From: Azospirillum endophyticum | Lineage (GTDB): Bacteria > Pseudomonadota > Alphaproteobacteria > Azospirillales > Azospirillaceae | Reading direction: 5' to 3' | DNA length: 64,000 nt | Assembly: GCF_016595245.1 (NCBI RefSeq) | Contig: NZ_JAENHM010000025.1 | Location: 62,001 to 126,000 of the forward strand | Shown here: positions 1-8,034 of the stretch, piece by piece | Layout of the letters: the number at the start of each line of letters is the position of its first letter | Position numbering within the stretch: the stretch's first letter is position 1 | Made by a program: the position numbers and the translations under genes | Notes under the pieces: model-generated | The model's input: the letters and a program-made list of their open reading frames with translations, nothing else | The model's database searches: none | Told to the model about the DNA's origin: nothing

Positions 1-1
1 G

Positions 2-643
2 CCGATGAAGTTCTGGGCCGGCCAGTATGTCGACATCACGCTGCCCGGCATCGGCCTCACCCGGTCCTTCTCGATGGGCAACCCGCCGGCGGACGGCAAC
101 CGGCTGGAGTTCATCATCAAGAAATACCCCGACGGCGCCTTCTCGCGCCAACTGGACGGCGGCCTGTCGGTCGGCGACCGGGTGACCGTCCGCGGTCCCT
201 ACGGCACCTGCTTCCGCCGCGAGGGGCGGGAGGGGCCGATGATCCTGGTCGGCGGTGGGTCGGGCATGGCGCCGCTGCTGTCGATCCTGCGTGATCAGGC
301 GGCCAGCGGCGAGACGCGGCCGGTGCGGCTCTTCTACGGCGCCCGCAGCCGCAGGGACCTGTTCCACCTCGACCTGTTCGAGGAGTTCGCCCGCAGCTTG
401 CCGGACTTCGCCTTCATCCCCGCCCTGTCGCATGCCGAGGAGGGCGACGCCTGGACCGGCGAGACCGGCTTCATCCACGAGGTGCTGCGCCGGCACCTGT
501 CCGGCATGGCGGATGCGGAGGAGGCCGACGTCTTCTCCTGCGGGCCGCCGCCGATGATCGACGCGGTGCTGCCGGTCCTGCAAATGGCCGGTGTCGATTC
601 CGCGCGCGTCTATTTCGACAAATTCACCCCCGCCACCCGCTGA
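2..643 (+). CDS. mimB: Soluble di-iron monooxygenase reductase component, C-terminal part (5' truncated by window edge)
   Basis: This is the FAD/NAD-binding part of the reductase that passes electrons from NAD(P)H to the di-iron hydroxylase of a propane/alkene-type soluble monooxygenase. The visible 213 codons begin in the FAD domain (AGQYVDI, then RSFSMGN, the flavin-binding R-x-[YF]-S pattern). They continue through the NAD-binding loop VGGGSGMAPLLS, a segment RPVRLFYGAR, and end near SCGPPPMIDAV, the C-terminal NAD-domain signature. Family members are about 340-350 residues with an N-terminal plant-type 2Fe-2S domain, so about 130 residues lie left of the window. The frame is open to the edge, and the first in-frame ATG (position 5) is internal to the fold and not the start. 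The next gene, 45 bases on, is the hydroxylase beta subunit, which fixes the role. The exact substrate (propane, acetone, phenol) cannot be read from the sequence. Confidence 0.85.
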   Translation, partial: PMKFWAGQYVDITLPGIGLTRSFSMGNPPADGNRLEFIIKKYPDGAFSRQLDGGLSVGDRVTVRGPYGTCFRREGREGPMILVGGGSGMAPLLSILRDQAASGETRPVRLFYGARSRRDLFHLDLFEEFARSLPDFAFIPALSHAEEGDAWTGETGFIHEVLRRHLSGMADAEEADVFSCGPPPMIDAVLPVLQMAGVDSARVYFDKFTPATR

Positions 644-688
644 GACGGGCCACTGAGGCGGGCTTTTGCAAACACGGGAGGAACGACG

Positions 689-1816
689 ATGACCATGCAG
701 GAAACCACAACCGCCTCTGCCGCCGCCGGGGCCAAGGTCTTTCCCGGCTCCGACAGCCGCCGTTACAATTACTTCGAACCGAAGGGCCGCAAGGCGACCC
801 ATTACGAGGACGTGACCGTCGACGTCCAGCCTGATCCGGAGCGCTATCTGCTCCAGAACTGGATCATCTCCTTCGGCGACGGTACCCCGACCTATTCCAA
901 GGACTGGACCGCGCTGAAATGTGCGGACTGGCACGGCTACCGTGCGCCCGACCAGGAATGGGAACGCACCCATTATCAGCGCCAGTCCACCATCGTCGGC
1001 ATGATCCAGAACGTCGTGGAGAACGCGCGGCGCGCCGGTGCGCCCCAGCGCTTCGACAAGGCCTGGGTCGCCGTGCTCCAGAACCATGTCGGCGCCTTCA
1101 AGCATGCCGAATACGGGCTGGGAACCGCGCTGATGCGGGCGCAACGCTACGGCTATACCCAGATGGTGAACAACGCCATCCTGACCAACGCCTCCTACAA
1201 GCTGCGCTTCGCCCAGGATCTGACGCTCTATCTGGCGGAGGTCGGCAGCGACATCGGAGGGTTCGACCTCGACGCCGGCAAGGCGCACTGGCTGGACGAC
1301 CCGATCTGGCAGCCCTGCCGCGAGGCGGTCGAGCATATCCGTGCCGCCATCGATTTCCTGGAGCAGTATTTCGCCGTCAACCTCGTCTTCGAACCGCTGG
1401 TCGGCGAGCTGTTCCGCAGCGGCTTCGTCATGCAGGTGGCCGCGGCGCAGAACGACTTCTCCACCCCGTCGGTCATCTCGGCGGCCGAGGCCGACTATGA
1501 ACGGAACCTCGCCAACGCGGTGGAGCTGTTCGCCCTGCTGCTGCGCGACCCGGCCCATGGCGAGGACAACCGGACTATGCTGCAGAGCTGGTTCACCCAT
1601 CATGGCGGGCTGGCGGTGAAGGCGGCCTTGCAGCTTCAGCCGCTGTGGTCGCTGCCCAGGGTCAAGGCGGCGAGCTTCGCGGACGCCTTCGAGCGGGCGC
1701 GCGGCCGCGTCGCCGCCATCGGGCGCGAGATCGGCATCGACGCCGACCTGCCGGCCCTGCCGCCGGTCGAGGTCGGGCAGCCGGCCGCCGCAGTCACCGA
1801 TGCTGCGGCAGAGTGA
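689..1816 (+). CDS. mimC: Monooxygenase hydroxylase beta (small) subunit
   Basis: This is the structural, non-metal-binding beta subunit of the (alpha-beta-gamma or alpha-beta)2 hydroxylase of a soluble di-iron monooxygenase. The 375-residue length is normal. It has the ferritin-like helical layout of the family, with stretches such as RRYNYFEPKGRKATHYEDVT near the N terminus, LQNHVGAFKHAEYGLG in the middle and FSTPSVISAAEADYERN in the C-terminal half. These resemble the propane/toluene-monooxygenase beta subunits more than MmoY. A GGGAGG-type ribosome site lies 8 bases before the ATG. It sits between the reductase and the coupling protein, the gene order reductase-beta-coupling being that of mimBCD/prmBCD. 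The catalytic alpha subunit is expected upstream of the window. The C-terminal 20 residues are Ala/Pro-rich and probably unstructured. Confidence 0.88.
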   Translation: MTMQETTTASAAAGAKVFPGSDSRRYNYFEPKGRKATHYEDVTVDVQPDPERYLLQNWIISFGDGTPTYSKDWTALKCADWHGYRAPDQEWERTHYQRQSTIVGMIQNVVENARRAGAPQRFDKAWVAVLQNHVGAFKHAEYGLGTALMRAQRYGYTQMVNNAILTNASYKLRFAQDLTLYLAEVGSDIGGFDLDAGKAHWLDDPIWQPCREAVEHIRAAIDFLEQYFAVNLVFEPLVGELFRSGFVMQVAAAQNDFSTPSVISAAEADYERNLANAVELFALLLRDPAHGEDNRTMLQSWFTHHGGLAVKAALQLQPLWSLPRVKAASFADAFERARGRVAAIGREIGIDADLPALPPVEVGQPAAAVTDAAAE

Positions 1817-1850
1817 TCCTTCCCGCTTTTTCGCCAAGAGGACGAGAACC

Positions 1851-2207
1851 ATGAGCGTCACCACCGTGCAGCAGCTTTTCAAGCCGCTGAAGGACATCAC
1901 CCAGGACGGCACCATTTCCCACCAGTGCGGCGTGACGATGAACGACAGCGTCGAGGCGCGCTGCATCGCCGAGGTGATGGAGAGCAAGCCCGGCATCACC
2001 GTTACCTACCTCCCGGCGATGATCCGCATCGACGGCGAAGGCAAGATCGAGTTCAAGATGAGCGAGATCGGGGAGGCGCTGGGCCGCGAGATGACCCCGC
2101 ACATCTTCGAGATCTCCACCTCCACCCACTATGGCCGCATGGTCATGATCGACGAGGGCACGGTCGTCCTCTTCGGCAACATGGATGACGCGCTCGCCTA
2201 CGAGTGA
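1851..2207 (+). CDS. mimD: Monooxygenase coupling/effector protein (MmoB/DmpM family)
   Basis: A 118-residue cofactor-free effector protein. In characterised systems it docks on the hydroxylase and gates oxygen and substrate access, coupling NADH use to hydroxylation. Family hallmarks are a divergent N terminus and then VGVTMNDSVEARCIAEVM-type text (here CGVTMNDSVEARCIAEVM), followed by a beta strand with PGITVTYLPAMIRIDG and the motif STHYGRMV. I chose the ATG at 1851 because it follows AGAGGACGAG and gives the family length. An upstream in-frame ATG at 1800 would overlap the beta-subunit gene and add a non-conserved 17 residues. It belongs to the monooxygenase operon; a compound palindromic repeat begins immediately after its stop codon and separates it from the chaperonin gene. 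Confidence 0.88.
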   Translation: MSVTTVQQLFKPLKDITQDGTISHQCGVTMNDSVEARCIAEVMESKPGITVTYLPAMIRIDGEGKIEFKMSEIGEALGREMTPHIFEISTSTHYGRMVMIDEGTVVLFGNMDDALAYE

Positions 2208-2211
2208 GGTC

Positions 2212-2366
2212 TCCCTCTCCCGTCCCGGGAGAGGGAAGGGGCCCGCCGCGAAGCGGTGGGAAGGGTGAGGGGTGAGGCACGGGGCCATGCGCTTCCGGTT
2301 CCTTGGATCACCCCTCACCCTCCCCACTTCGTGGGTCCCCTCCCTCTCCCGGGGCGGGAGAGGGCG
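2212..2366. repeat. Compound palindromic intergenic repeat, copy 1
   Basis: A ~155-bp unit built as two outer hairpins and one long inner stem. The left hairpin pairs 2213-2222 with 2226-2235; the right hairpin pairs 2342-2351 with 2355-2364, using the same arms (CCCTCTCCCG / CGGGAGAGGG) with different 3-base loops. Between them the G-rich left strand (GGGAAGGGTGAGGGGTGA) is the near complement of the right strand (ACCCCTCACCCTCCCC), around a ~35-base spacer. A second copy with the same layout and orientation is at 22943-23099. It lies inside the monooxygenase operon, so its RNA could act as a stability or processing element. No protein is encoded. Confidence 0.9.
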
Positions 2367-2412
2367 CTTATCCTTCAGATTCATAAAATCAAGACTGGGA
2401 GGGAAAAACGCC

Positions 2413-4053
2413 ATGCCGAAGATGATGCTGCACCGTGCCGAGGCGCGGGCCGCGCTTGCCCGTGGGGTGGGCAAGCTGGCGCTGGCGGTGCGCGGCACGC
2501 TGGGGCCGAAAGGGACCAACGCGATCATCGACCGCCCGATCGGCACGCCGATGATCTCGCGCGACGGTGTCAGCATCGCCGCCGAGATCGAGCTGCCCTG
2601 CCGCTTCGAGAACATGGGCGCCCAGGTGGTGCGCGAGGTGTCGAAGCAGACCAACGACGTGGCCGGCGACGGCACCACCACCGCCACCGTGCTGGCCGAT
2701 GCGCTGATCCAGGAGGGTGTTGCCGTGCTCGCCGACGGCTATGGTTCAGTCGAACTGGTCGAGGGGATGGAGCGCGCCTGCGGCTTCGTCGTCGACCGGC
2801 TGCGCCAGATGGCCCGGCCATTGGAGAGCCATGCCCGGCTGGAGCAGGTGGCGACCGTCGCGGCGACCGATCCGGCGCTCGGCCACCTGGTTGCCGATGC
2901 CCTGCGCCGGGTCGGGGCCGAGGGGGTGATCGACATTGAATACGGCCAGCCGGGCGCGCCGACGGCGCTGCATGTGCTGGAGGGCATGGTGCTGGACCGC
3001 GGCTTCCTGTCCCACCACATGGCGACCGAGCCGACCGGCCAGACCGCGGTGCTGGAACGGCCCTACCTCCTGATGACCGACCACAAGATCGCCGATCCCG
3101 AACCGATCCTGCGTCTGGTCGACCGCATCGCCGCCGGGCACCGCCCGCTGCTGATCATGGCCGAGAGCGTGGCGCCGGAGGTGGTGGCGGCGCTGATGGC
3201 GCTGCGCCGCGACGGGCGCGCCACGGTGGTGGCGATCAACCCGCCGGAATTCGGCCACTGGCGCCAGGCGACGATGGAGGACATCGCGATCCTGACCGGC
3301 GGACGGGTGATCGCCCGCGACCTGGGCGGACGCCTCGACGGCGTGGCGGCCGAGGACCTGGGAGGCGCCGACCGCATCGAGGTTTCGGCCGGCCGCACCA
3401 CGATCCTGCGCGGCCATGGCAATCCGGACGCATTGGCCGCCCGCCGCGCCCTGGTGCAGCGCCAGTGGGAGGAGGCGCCGCCCAACATCGAGCGGGACAA
3501 GCTGTCCCAGCGGCTGGCGAAGCTGACGCACGGCACCGCCCTGATCGAGGTCGGCGGCGCCACGCCGGTGGAGCAGAAGCGCACTGCCCAGCTTCTGGAG
3601 GATTCGCTCGCCGCCGCCCGCGCCGCGCTGGCGGAGGGTGTGGTGCCCGGCGGCGGCACCGCGCTGGCCCGCGTCGCTCCGCTGCTCGACCGGCTGGCCG
3701 GGGACGTCGGGGAGGGGGAGCGTGCAGGAGTGAAGCTGGTGCAGCGGGCGATGGTACAGCCCCTGGTCTGCATCGCGGAGAATGGCGGGCTGGACGGGGC
3801 CGGCATCGCCGCCCGCGTCGCCACGCTTCCCGACGGGTCCGGATTCGACGCCCGCATCGGCCGGTTCGGCGACCTGTTCGACGCCGGGATCATCGATCCG
3901 GTCAAGGTGACCACCCTGGCCCTGCTGAACGCGGTGTCGGTCGCCAAGCTGGTGCTGACCACCCACACCCTGATCGCCGACATTCCCGACGATGTCGACC
4001 CCACCGCCGGCCCGGCGCGTGGAGGGGGAATGGAGCGGTACGGACGGAGCTGA
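2413..4053 (+). CDS. mimG: GroEL-like chaperonin dedicated to the monooxygenase (MimG type)
   Basis: A 546-residue group I chaperonin paralogue. In Mycobacterium and methanotroph systems the equivalent protein (MimG, MmoG) is needed to produce folded hydroxylase. It has the GroEL ATP-site text DGVS and GDGTTTATVL (about residues 85-94), the NMGAQVVREV segment, and the C-terminal VPGGGTAL plus DPVKVT motifs. It lacks the Gly-Met repeat tail of housekeeping GroEL and ends GGGMERYGRS. No groES accompanies it. The start at 2413 follows GGGAGGG and gives the normal N terminus (PKMMLHRAEAR); an upstream in-frame ATG at 2272 lies within the palindromic repeat and was rejected. It is on the same strand as mimBCD, 205 bases downstream of mimD. 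Confidence 0.87.
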   Translation: MPKMMLHRAEARAALARGVGKLALAVRGTLGPKGTNAIIDRPIGTPMISRDGVSIAAEIELPCRFENMGAQVVREVSKQTNDVAGDGTTTATVLADALIQEGVAVLADGYGSVELVEGMERACGFVVDRLRQMARPLESHARLEQVATVAATDPALGHLVADALRRVGAEGVIDIEYGQPGAPTALHVLEGMVLDRGFLSHHMATEPTGQTAVLERPYLLMTDHKIADPEPILRLVDRIAAGHRPLLIMAESVAPEVVAALMALRRDGRATVVAINPPEFGHWRQATMEDIAILTGGRVIARDLGGRLDGVAAEDLGGADRIEVSAGRTTILRGHGNPDALAARRALVQRQWEEAPPNIERDKLSQRLAKLTHGTALIEVGGATPVEQKRTAQLLEDSLAAARAALAEGVVPGGGTALARVAPLLDRLAGDVGEGERAGVKLVQRAMVQPLVCIAENGGLDGAGIAARVATLPDGSGFDARIGRFGDLFDAGIIDPVKVTTLALLNAVSVAKLVLTTHTLIADIPDDVDPTAGPARGGGMERYGRS

Positions 4054-4278
4054 GCCCGCCCTGCCCTGACGCCTCACCTCCCCCTTCGGGGAAAACACAG
4101 GAAAAAGGCCATAGAGTATTCCGCTACTACCCCTCCCGCCCCGGTTCGGCTTATGATTTTCTATACAAACAATCCTTGATGCGGATGATGTCGGAGCGAA
4201 CCTCCGCATCCCTGTCCAAGGACAATCGGCGCATCCTGAAAACTCTATGAAAGACGCCGGGCAAGCAGGGAGGGGACT

Positions 4279-6408
4279 ATGTTGGCCAACGAACGGGTCG
4301 GCATCGGCCGTCCGGCCGGTGCTTCGTCCGGACCGGCGTTCCACGCGCTGGTGGATGGCGAAACGGCCACGATGAAGGCTTGGGAGGATTTCGTCTCCGG
4401 ATCACGGCGGGAGAATCTGCCGGTCCGCGACGTGGTCATCCGATCCTGGGCGCGCTGCCAGAGCTTCCTGGTCGATGCGCGGGCGGATGCGGCGCCGGTG
4501 GTCGGCACCGACCATATCGAGGCGCTGCGCCGCGACAACCGCGACCTGCTCCAGGCTGCGGCCACGACTTTGGCGGAGGCGGCGAACCTGTTGGCCGGAA
4601 CCCGGACGGTGATGCTGATCACCGATGCCAACGGCGTGGTGCTGGATGCCGCCGGTGACCGCGCAACGTTGACTTCGGCGCGCGACATCAGTCTGGCCTG
4701 CGGCGGGCAGTGGGGCGAGACCTGCGCCGGCACCAACGGCATCGGCACGGCACTGGCCTCCAAACAGCCGGTGCTGGTGCAGGCCGCGGAGCATTACTGC
4801 GCCGGCATCAAGGGGTGGAGTTGCGCCGGCGCCCCGATCCACGATCCCGTCGACGGGGCGGTCGTCGGCCTGCTCGACATCTCCGGCCTGAAGCAGAGCT
4901 TCAGCGGTCAGGCATTGGCATTGGCCGTGGTCGCCGCCCGCCAGGTGGAATGGAACCTCGCCCGCCAGACGGAGGCCGAGCATGTGCGGCTGCTGGAAGC
5001 CTGTCTGGAGGACAGCCAGAAATATGCCGGCGAGGGGTTGATCGCGCTGGATGCCCGCGGGCGCCTTCTCTATGCCAGCCGGAAGGCGGCGCATCTGTTG
5101 AAGGCCAACCTCGGATCGGAGGTGCCGCAGCTCAGCCGGGGGACCAGGCTGCCGATCATCGGGTTGGTTGGTGGACCGGGGGCCGGCGACCGGCTGCCGG
5201 TGCCGGCCGACTGGGTCCGTCCGCTGATGCTGGACGGGGAACGGCGGGGGACGCTGCTGGTGATTCCCGGCGCGGCATCCGCCCGCCCGTCGGGCGGGCG
5301 CCGTGCCGTGCCGGACGAGGCCGATCATAGCCGCTGCCGCTTCGCCGATATCGTCGGGTCGAGCGACAGCCTGCGCGCGGTGATCGGGCAGGGGGAGCGC
5401 TTGGCCCCTCTGCCGGTCCCCGTCCTGATCGAAGGGGAGACCGGCGTCGGCAAGGAACTGTTCGCGCGCGCCATCCATGGTCACGGCGCGGCGCCCGGCG
5501 GTCCCTTCGTGCCGTTCAATTGCGGCGCCGTGTCACGCGAAATGCTGGGCAGCGAGCTGTTCGGCTATGTGCGCGGCGCCTTCACCGGTGCGGCGGCGGA
5601 GGGACGGATCGGCCGCTTCGAACTGGCGGACGGCGGCACGCTGTGTCTCGACGAGGTCGGCGAGTTGCCGCTCGACCTCCAGCCCTATCTGCTGCGGGTG
5701 CTGGAGGAGGGGGTGCTGTACCGCATCGGCGACAACGTCCCGCGCCGGGTGTCGGTGCGGCTGCTTGCCATGACCAACCGCAACCTGCGCCACGAGGTCG
5801 CCGCCGGCCGGTTCCGCCGCGACCTCTACCATCGCCTCGCCGTCACCGCCCTGCGGGTGCCGCCCCTGCGGGAACGGCATGGCGACGTCCCGCGGCTGAT
5901 CTCCCATTTCAACGGCCTGCTGGCGGAGCGACATGGCCGCTCGCCGGTCCGCTTCACCGTGGGGGCGCTGGATCTGCTGCAAGGCTACGACTGGCCGGGC
6001 AATGTCCGGGAACTGCGGAATGTCGTCGAACGCGCAATCCTCCTGTCCACCAGCGGAAACGTCGACGTCGGCGATCTTCCGGACGACCTGCGCGATGCGT
6101 GCCGCGGTTTGGAGGGCATCGTCCAGGGCGGCGTCGAGTCCTGCGGCTGGGGAGGTCCGTATCCGGCGATTTCCGGTCCGGCAATGCCGGTTTCGCCAGC
6201 GCCGGCGCCCATGTCCCTGACGGTGACCGAACAGCGGACGATCGAGGATGTGATCGCCGCCACCGGCGGAAACCTGTCGGACGCGGCGGCGGTGCTGGGG
6301 ATTTCCCGCAGCACCTTGTATCGCAAGCTGAGCCAGCACGGCATCCGGAGAACCGCGGTCCGCAGGGCGCGATCCGGCCTGGACGGGATCGGTTGCGACC
6401 GGGACTGA
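4279..6408 (+). CDS. Sigma-54-dependent transcriptional activator (AcoR/MimR type)
   Basis: A 709-residue enhancer-binding protein expected to activate the adjacent monooxygenase operon from an RpoN promoter upstream of the window. An N-terminal sensory region of about 330 residues has the GAF-type text [18 protein letters not shown], typical of AcoR-family acetoin/propane regulators. It is followed by the AAA+ module: Walker A GETGVGKE (about 386-393), the sigma-54 contact loop GAFTGA (433-438), Walker [10 protein letters not shown], and the arginine-finger region ending in [13 protein letters not shown] Fis-type helix-turn-helix ([19 protein letters not shown]) lies near 670-700. All motifs needed for ATP hydrolysis and sigma-54 contact are present. 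The start is preceded by GGGAGGGGAC. It has no receiver domain, so it probably senses a small molecule directly. The Mycobacterium homologue is MimR, but orthology is inferred from position. Confidence 0.88.
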   Translation: MLANERVGIGRPAGASSGPAFHALVDGETATMKAWEDFVSGSRRENLPVRDVVIRSWARCQSFLVDARADAAPVVGTDHIEALRRDNRDLLQAAATTLAEAANLLAGTRTVMLITDANGVVLDAAGDRATLTSARDISLACGGQWGETCAGTNGIGTALASKQPVLVQAAEHYCAGIKGWSCAGAPIHDPVDGAVVGLLDISGLKQSFSGQALALAVVAARQVEWNLARQTEAEHVRLLEACLEDSQKYAGEGLIALDARGRLLYASRKAAHLLKANLGSEVPQLSRGTRLPIIGLVGGPGAGDRLPVPADWVRPLMLDGERRGTLLVIPGAASARPSGGRRAVPDEADHSRCRFADIVGSSDSLRAVIGQGERLAPLPVPVLIEGETGVGKELFARAIHGHGAAPGGPFVPFNCGAVSREMLGSELFGYVRGAFTGAAAEGRIGRFELADGGTLCLDEVGELPLDLQPYLLRVLEEGVLYRIGDNVPRRVSVRLLAMTNRNLRHEVAAGRFRRDLYHRLAVTALRVPPLRERHGDVPRLISHFNGLLAERHGRSPVRFTVGALDLLQGYDWPGNVRELRNVVERAILLSTSGNVDVGDLPDDLRDACRGLEGIVQGGVESCGWGGPYPAISGPAMPVSPAPAPMSLTVTEQRTIEDVIAATGGNLSDAAAVLGISRSTLYRKLSQHGIRRTAVRRARSGLDGIGCDRD

Positions 6409-6482
6409 CTTTGCCGCATCAGATCGGATCGCGTAAAATCGGAATCGATTTGAAGCGTGAATCCGATCGCCAAACATAAGTC

Positions 6483-6522
6483 TACAGCATCGTGCGTTTC
6501 ATATTAAACGCACGATGCTGTA
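6483..6522. terminator. Perfect 17-bp inverted repeat, possible terminator or mobile-element remnant
   Basis: The arms 6483-6499 and 6506-6522 are exact reverse complements (TACAGCATCGTGCGTTT) around the 6-base loop CATATT. It lies 75 bases after the regulator stop. There is no long T run on either strand, although each arm ends in TTT/AAA next to the loop. It could stop transcription from the regulator, be a protein-binding palindrome, or be a small dispersed element. Confidence 0.55.
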
Positions 6523-6561
6523 ATCGCGGTACGGGACCGGCGATGGGAGGAGGGACTGCAT

Positions 6562-6939
6562 ATGTGCCAGATCTTCGTCAACACCGACCCGATCCTGTAC
6601 GAGGCCCGGTCCCGCTCGGTGCGCATCCACGGAATGGTGACCAGCATCCGGCTGGAGAACCTGTTCTGGAACGTCCTGGCCGGCATCGCGGCGGAGCAGG
6701 GGGTCACGACGAACCGCCTGATCGTCACCCTCCATGACGAGGTCGTGGAGGTCCACGGTGCCGTTCAGAACCTCGCCTCCTTCCTGCGCGTCAGCTGCGT
6801 GCGCTACCTGACCGCGGCCTCCGAAGCGGGGATGCCCGGGAATGCCGGACGGGTAGGGACGGCCGATCCGGTGCCGGGCGACGCGGGCGCGACGATCGTC
6901 GCCTTCCGTCCGGACAGGCCGTCGTCCGCCAAGTCGTGA
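6562..6939 (+). CDS. Ribbon-helix-helix domain protein
   Basis: A 125-residue protein with a short ribbon-helix-helix-like domain in the middle: MVTSIRLENLFWNVLAGIAAE followed by GVTTNRLIVTLHDEV and a C-terminal helix with SFLRVSCVRYL. This matches the short RHH_4-type DNA-binding proteins common in Rhodospirillales, where the beta strand SIRLE contacts DNA. The C-terminal 40 residues are low in complexity and poorly conserved in such proteins. A strong ribosome site (GGGAGGAGGGAC) precedes the ATG. It stands alone after the 6483-6522 palindrome and 211 bases before the GntR gene. Target genes are unknown. Confidence 0.75.
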   Translation: MCQIFVNTDPILYEARSRSVRIHGMVTSIRLENLFWNVLAGIAAEQGVTTNRLIVTLHDEVVEVHGAVQNLASFLRVSCVRYLTAASEAGMPGNAGRVGTADPVPGDAGATIVAFRPDRPSSAKS

Positions 6940-7072
6940 CGTCCGCCTTGTCCTTGATCGTCGCGGCGTCGCGCCGTAGGTTTTTTCCATCCGTTTGACC
7001 ACCCGGTCCCGAAGAAGCACGACGGGTCCGGCATCCGATCGTCCGCACGCCCAACATCGCTGTTGACCAAAG

Positions 7073-7092
7073 CTGTATTATCCATCATACAG
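7073..7092. promoter_or_regulatory. Candidate operator upstream of the GntR gene
   Basis: CTGTAT at 7073-7078 and its exact inverse ATACAG at 7087-7092 are separated by 8 bases. A -35-like TTGACC lies at 7063-7068. The palindrome lies about 60 bases before the GTG start of the GntR regulator, a usual place for autoregulation. The arms are short, so chance occurrence is possible. Confidence 0.35.
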
Positions 7093-7150
7093 GTTCCTGT
7101 CTGATGAATGGACGGCCAACGGTTTCCGGTGGAAGGGGAGGCGGAGTGCT

Positions 7151-8029
7151 GTGAAGTCGGCGGTCGAACCCCTGAAGGCGCGCAGGATCTATCTGCTGCT
7201 GCGCGACCGCATCGTCGCCGGCGAATTGCCGCCGGGCGGCCGCCTGCCCGGCGAGCCGACTCTGGCGACCGAACATGCCGTGTCGCGGGTCACCGTGCGC
7301 CGCGCGCTCGACCTGCTGGAAAAGGAAGGGCTGGTGCAGCGCAAGCCCGGTTCCGGCACCTTCGTCCACGACACGCGCACCGTCCGCCCCATCGTCGCCG
7401 ACCTCTCCAACGTGCTGTCGCACCTGATCGACATGGGCCGCAGCACCGACGTGAAGCTGCTGTCCTTCGGCTACGGCGTTCCGTCGGACTCCATTGCCGA
7501 AAGCCTGGGATTGAAGCCCGGCGAACGGGTGCAGCGGTCGGTGCGCGTGCGCCTGATCGATGGCGAGCCCTTTTCCTACCTGACCACCCATGTGCCGGAA
7601 TGGATCGGCCTGACCTATTCGGAGGCCGAGCTGGCGGCGCGTCCGCTGCTGGAACTGATCGAACGGTCGGGCGTGACGACGGAACGCGCCACCCAGGCGA
7701 TCAATGCGACGCTCGCCGGCCCGGATGCGGCGGCGGCGCTGGATCTCGAGATCGGGTCGCCGCTGCTGACCCTGACCCGCATCGTCTACGAGCCGTCGGG
7801 CCGCGGCGTGGAGCATCTGCACGCGCTGTACCGGCCCGACCGCTATAGCTTCCACATGGATCTGGTGCGCACCGGCGGCGACGGCGAGCGGCGCTGGAGC
7901 CCGGCGCTCGGCTGGCCGCGCACCGCCGAGAAGGCCGACCGCAAGGTGGCCGAGAAAAGCAAAGCCGACAAAAGCAAATCGGGCGAAAAGCCCACCCGCG
8001 TCGCGCGGGCCATCAAACAGAGGAGTTGA
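7151..8029 (+). CDS. GntR-family (HutC/UTRA) transcriptional regulator
   Basis: A 292-residue regulator with an N-terminal winged helix (about 8-75, containing LPGEPTLATEHAVSRVTVRR and the wing VQRKPGSGTFV) and a UTRA ligand-binding domain (about 95-240, with ERVQRSVRVRLIDGEPFSY). HutC-type members usually bind a substrate or intermediate of the adjacent pathway and release DNA. The protein begins with GTG, preceded by GGAAGGGGAGG. Its stop is only 5 bases before the start of the substrate-binding protein gene, so it is first in, and probably controls, the transporter/hydantoinase cluster that follows. The last ~35 residues form an unusual Lys-rich tail (KADRKVAEKSKADKSKSGEK) absent from most family members. 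Confidence 0.85.
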   Translation: MKSAVEPLKARRIYLLLRDRIVAGELPPGGRLPGEPTLATEHAVSRVTVRRALDLLEKEGLVQRKPGSGTFVHDTRTVRPIVADLSNVLSHLIDMGRSTDVKLLSFGYGVPSDSIAESLGLKPGERVQRSVRVRLIDGEPFSYLTTHVPEWIGLTYSEAELAARPLLELIERSGVTTERATQAINATLAGPDAAAALDLEIGSPLLTLTRIVYEPSGRGVEHLHALYRPDRYSFHMDLVRTGGDGERRWSPALGWPRTAEKADRKVAEKSKADKSKSGEKPTRVARAIKQRS

Positions 8030-8034
8030 GCGTT

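Noticed and set aside
2272-2412. N-terminal extension of the chaperonin gene
   Set aside because: It would translate the palindromic repeat; the ATG at 2413 has the better ribosome site and the conserved N terminus.
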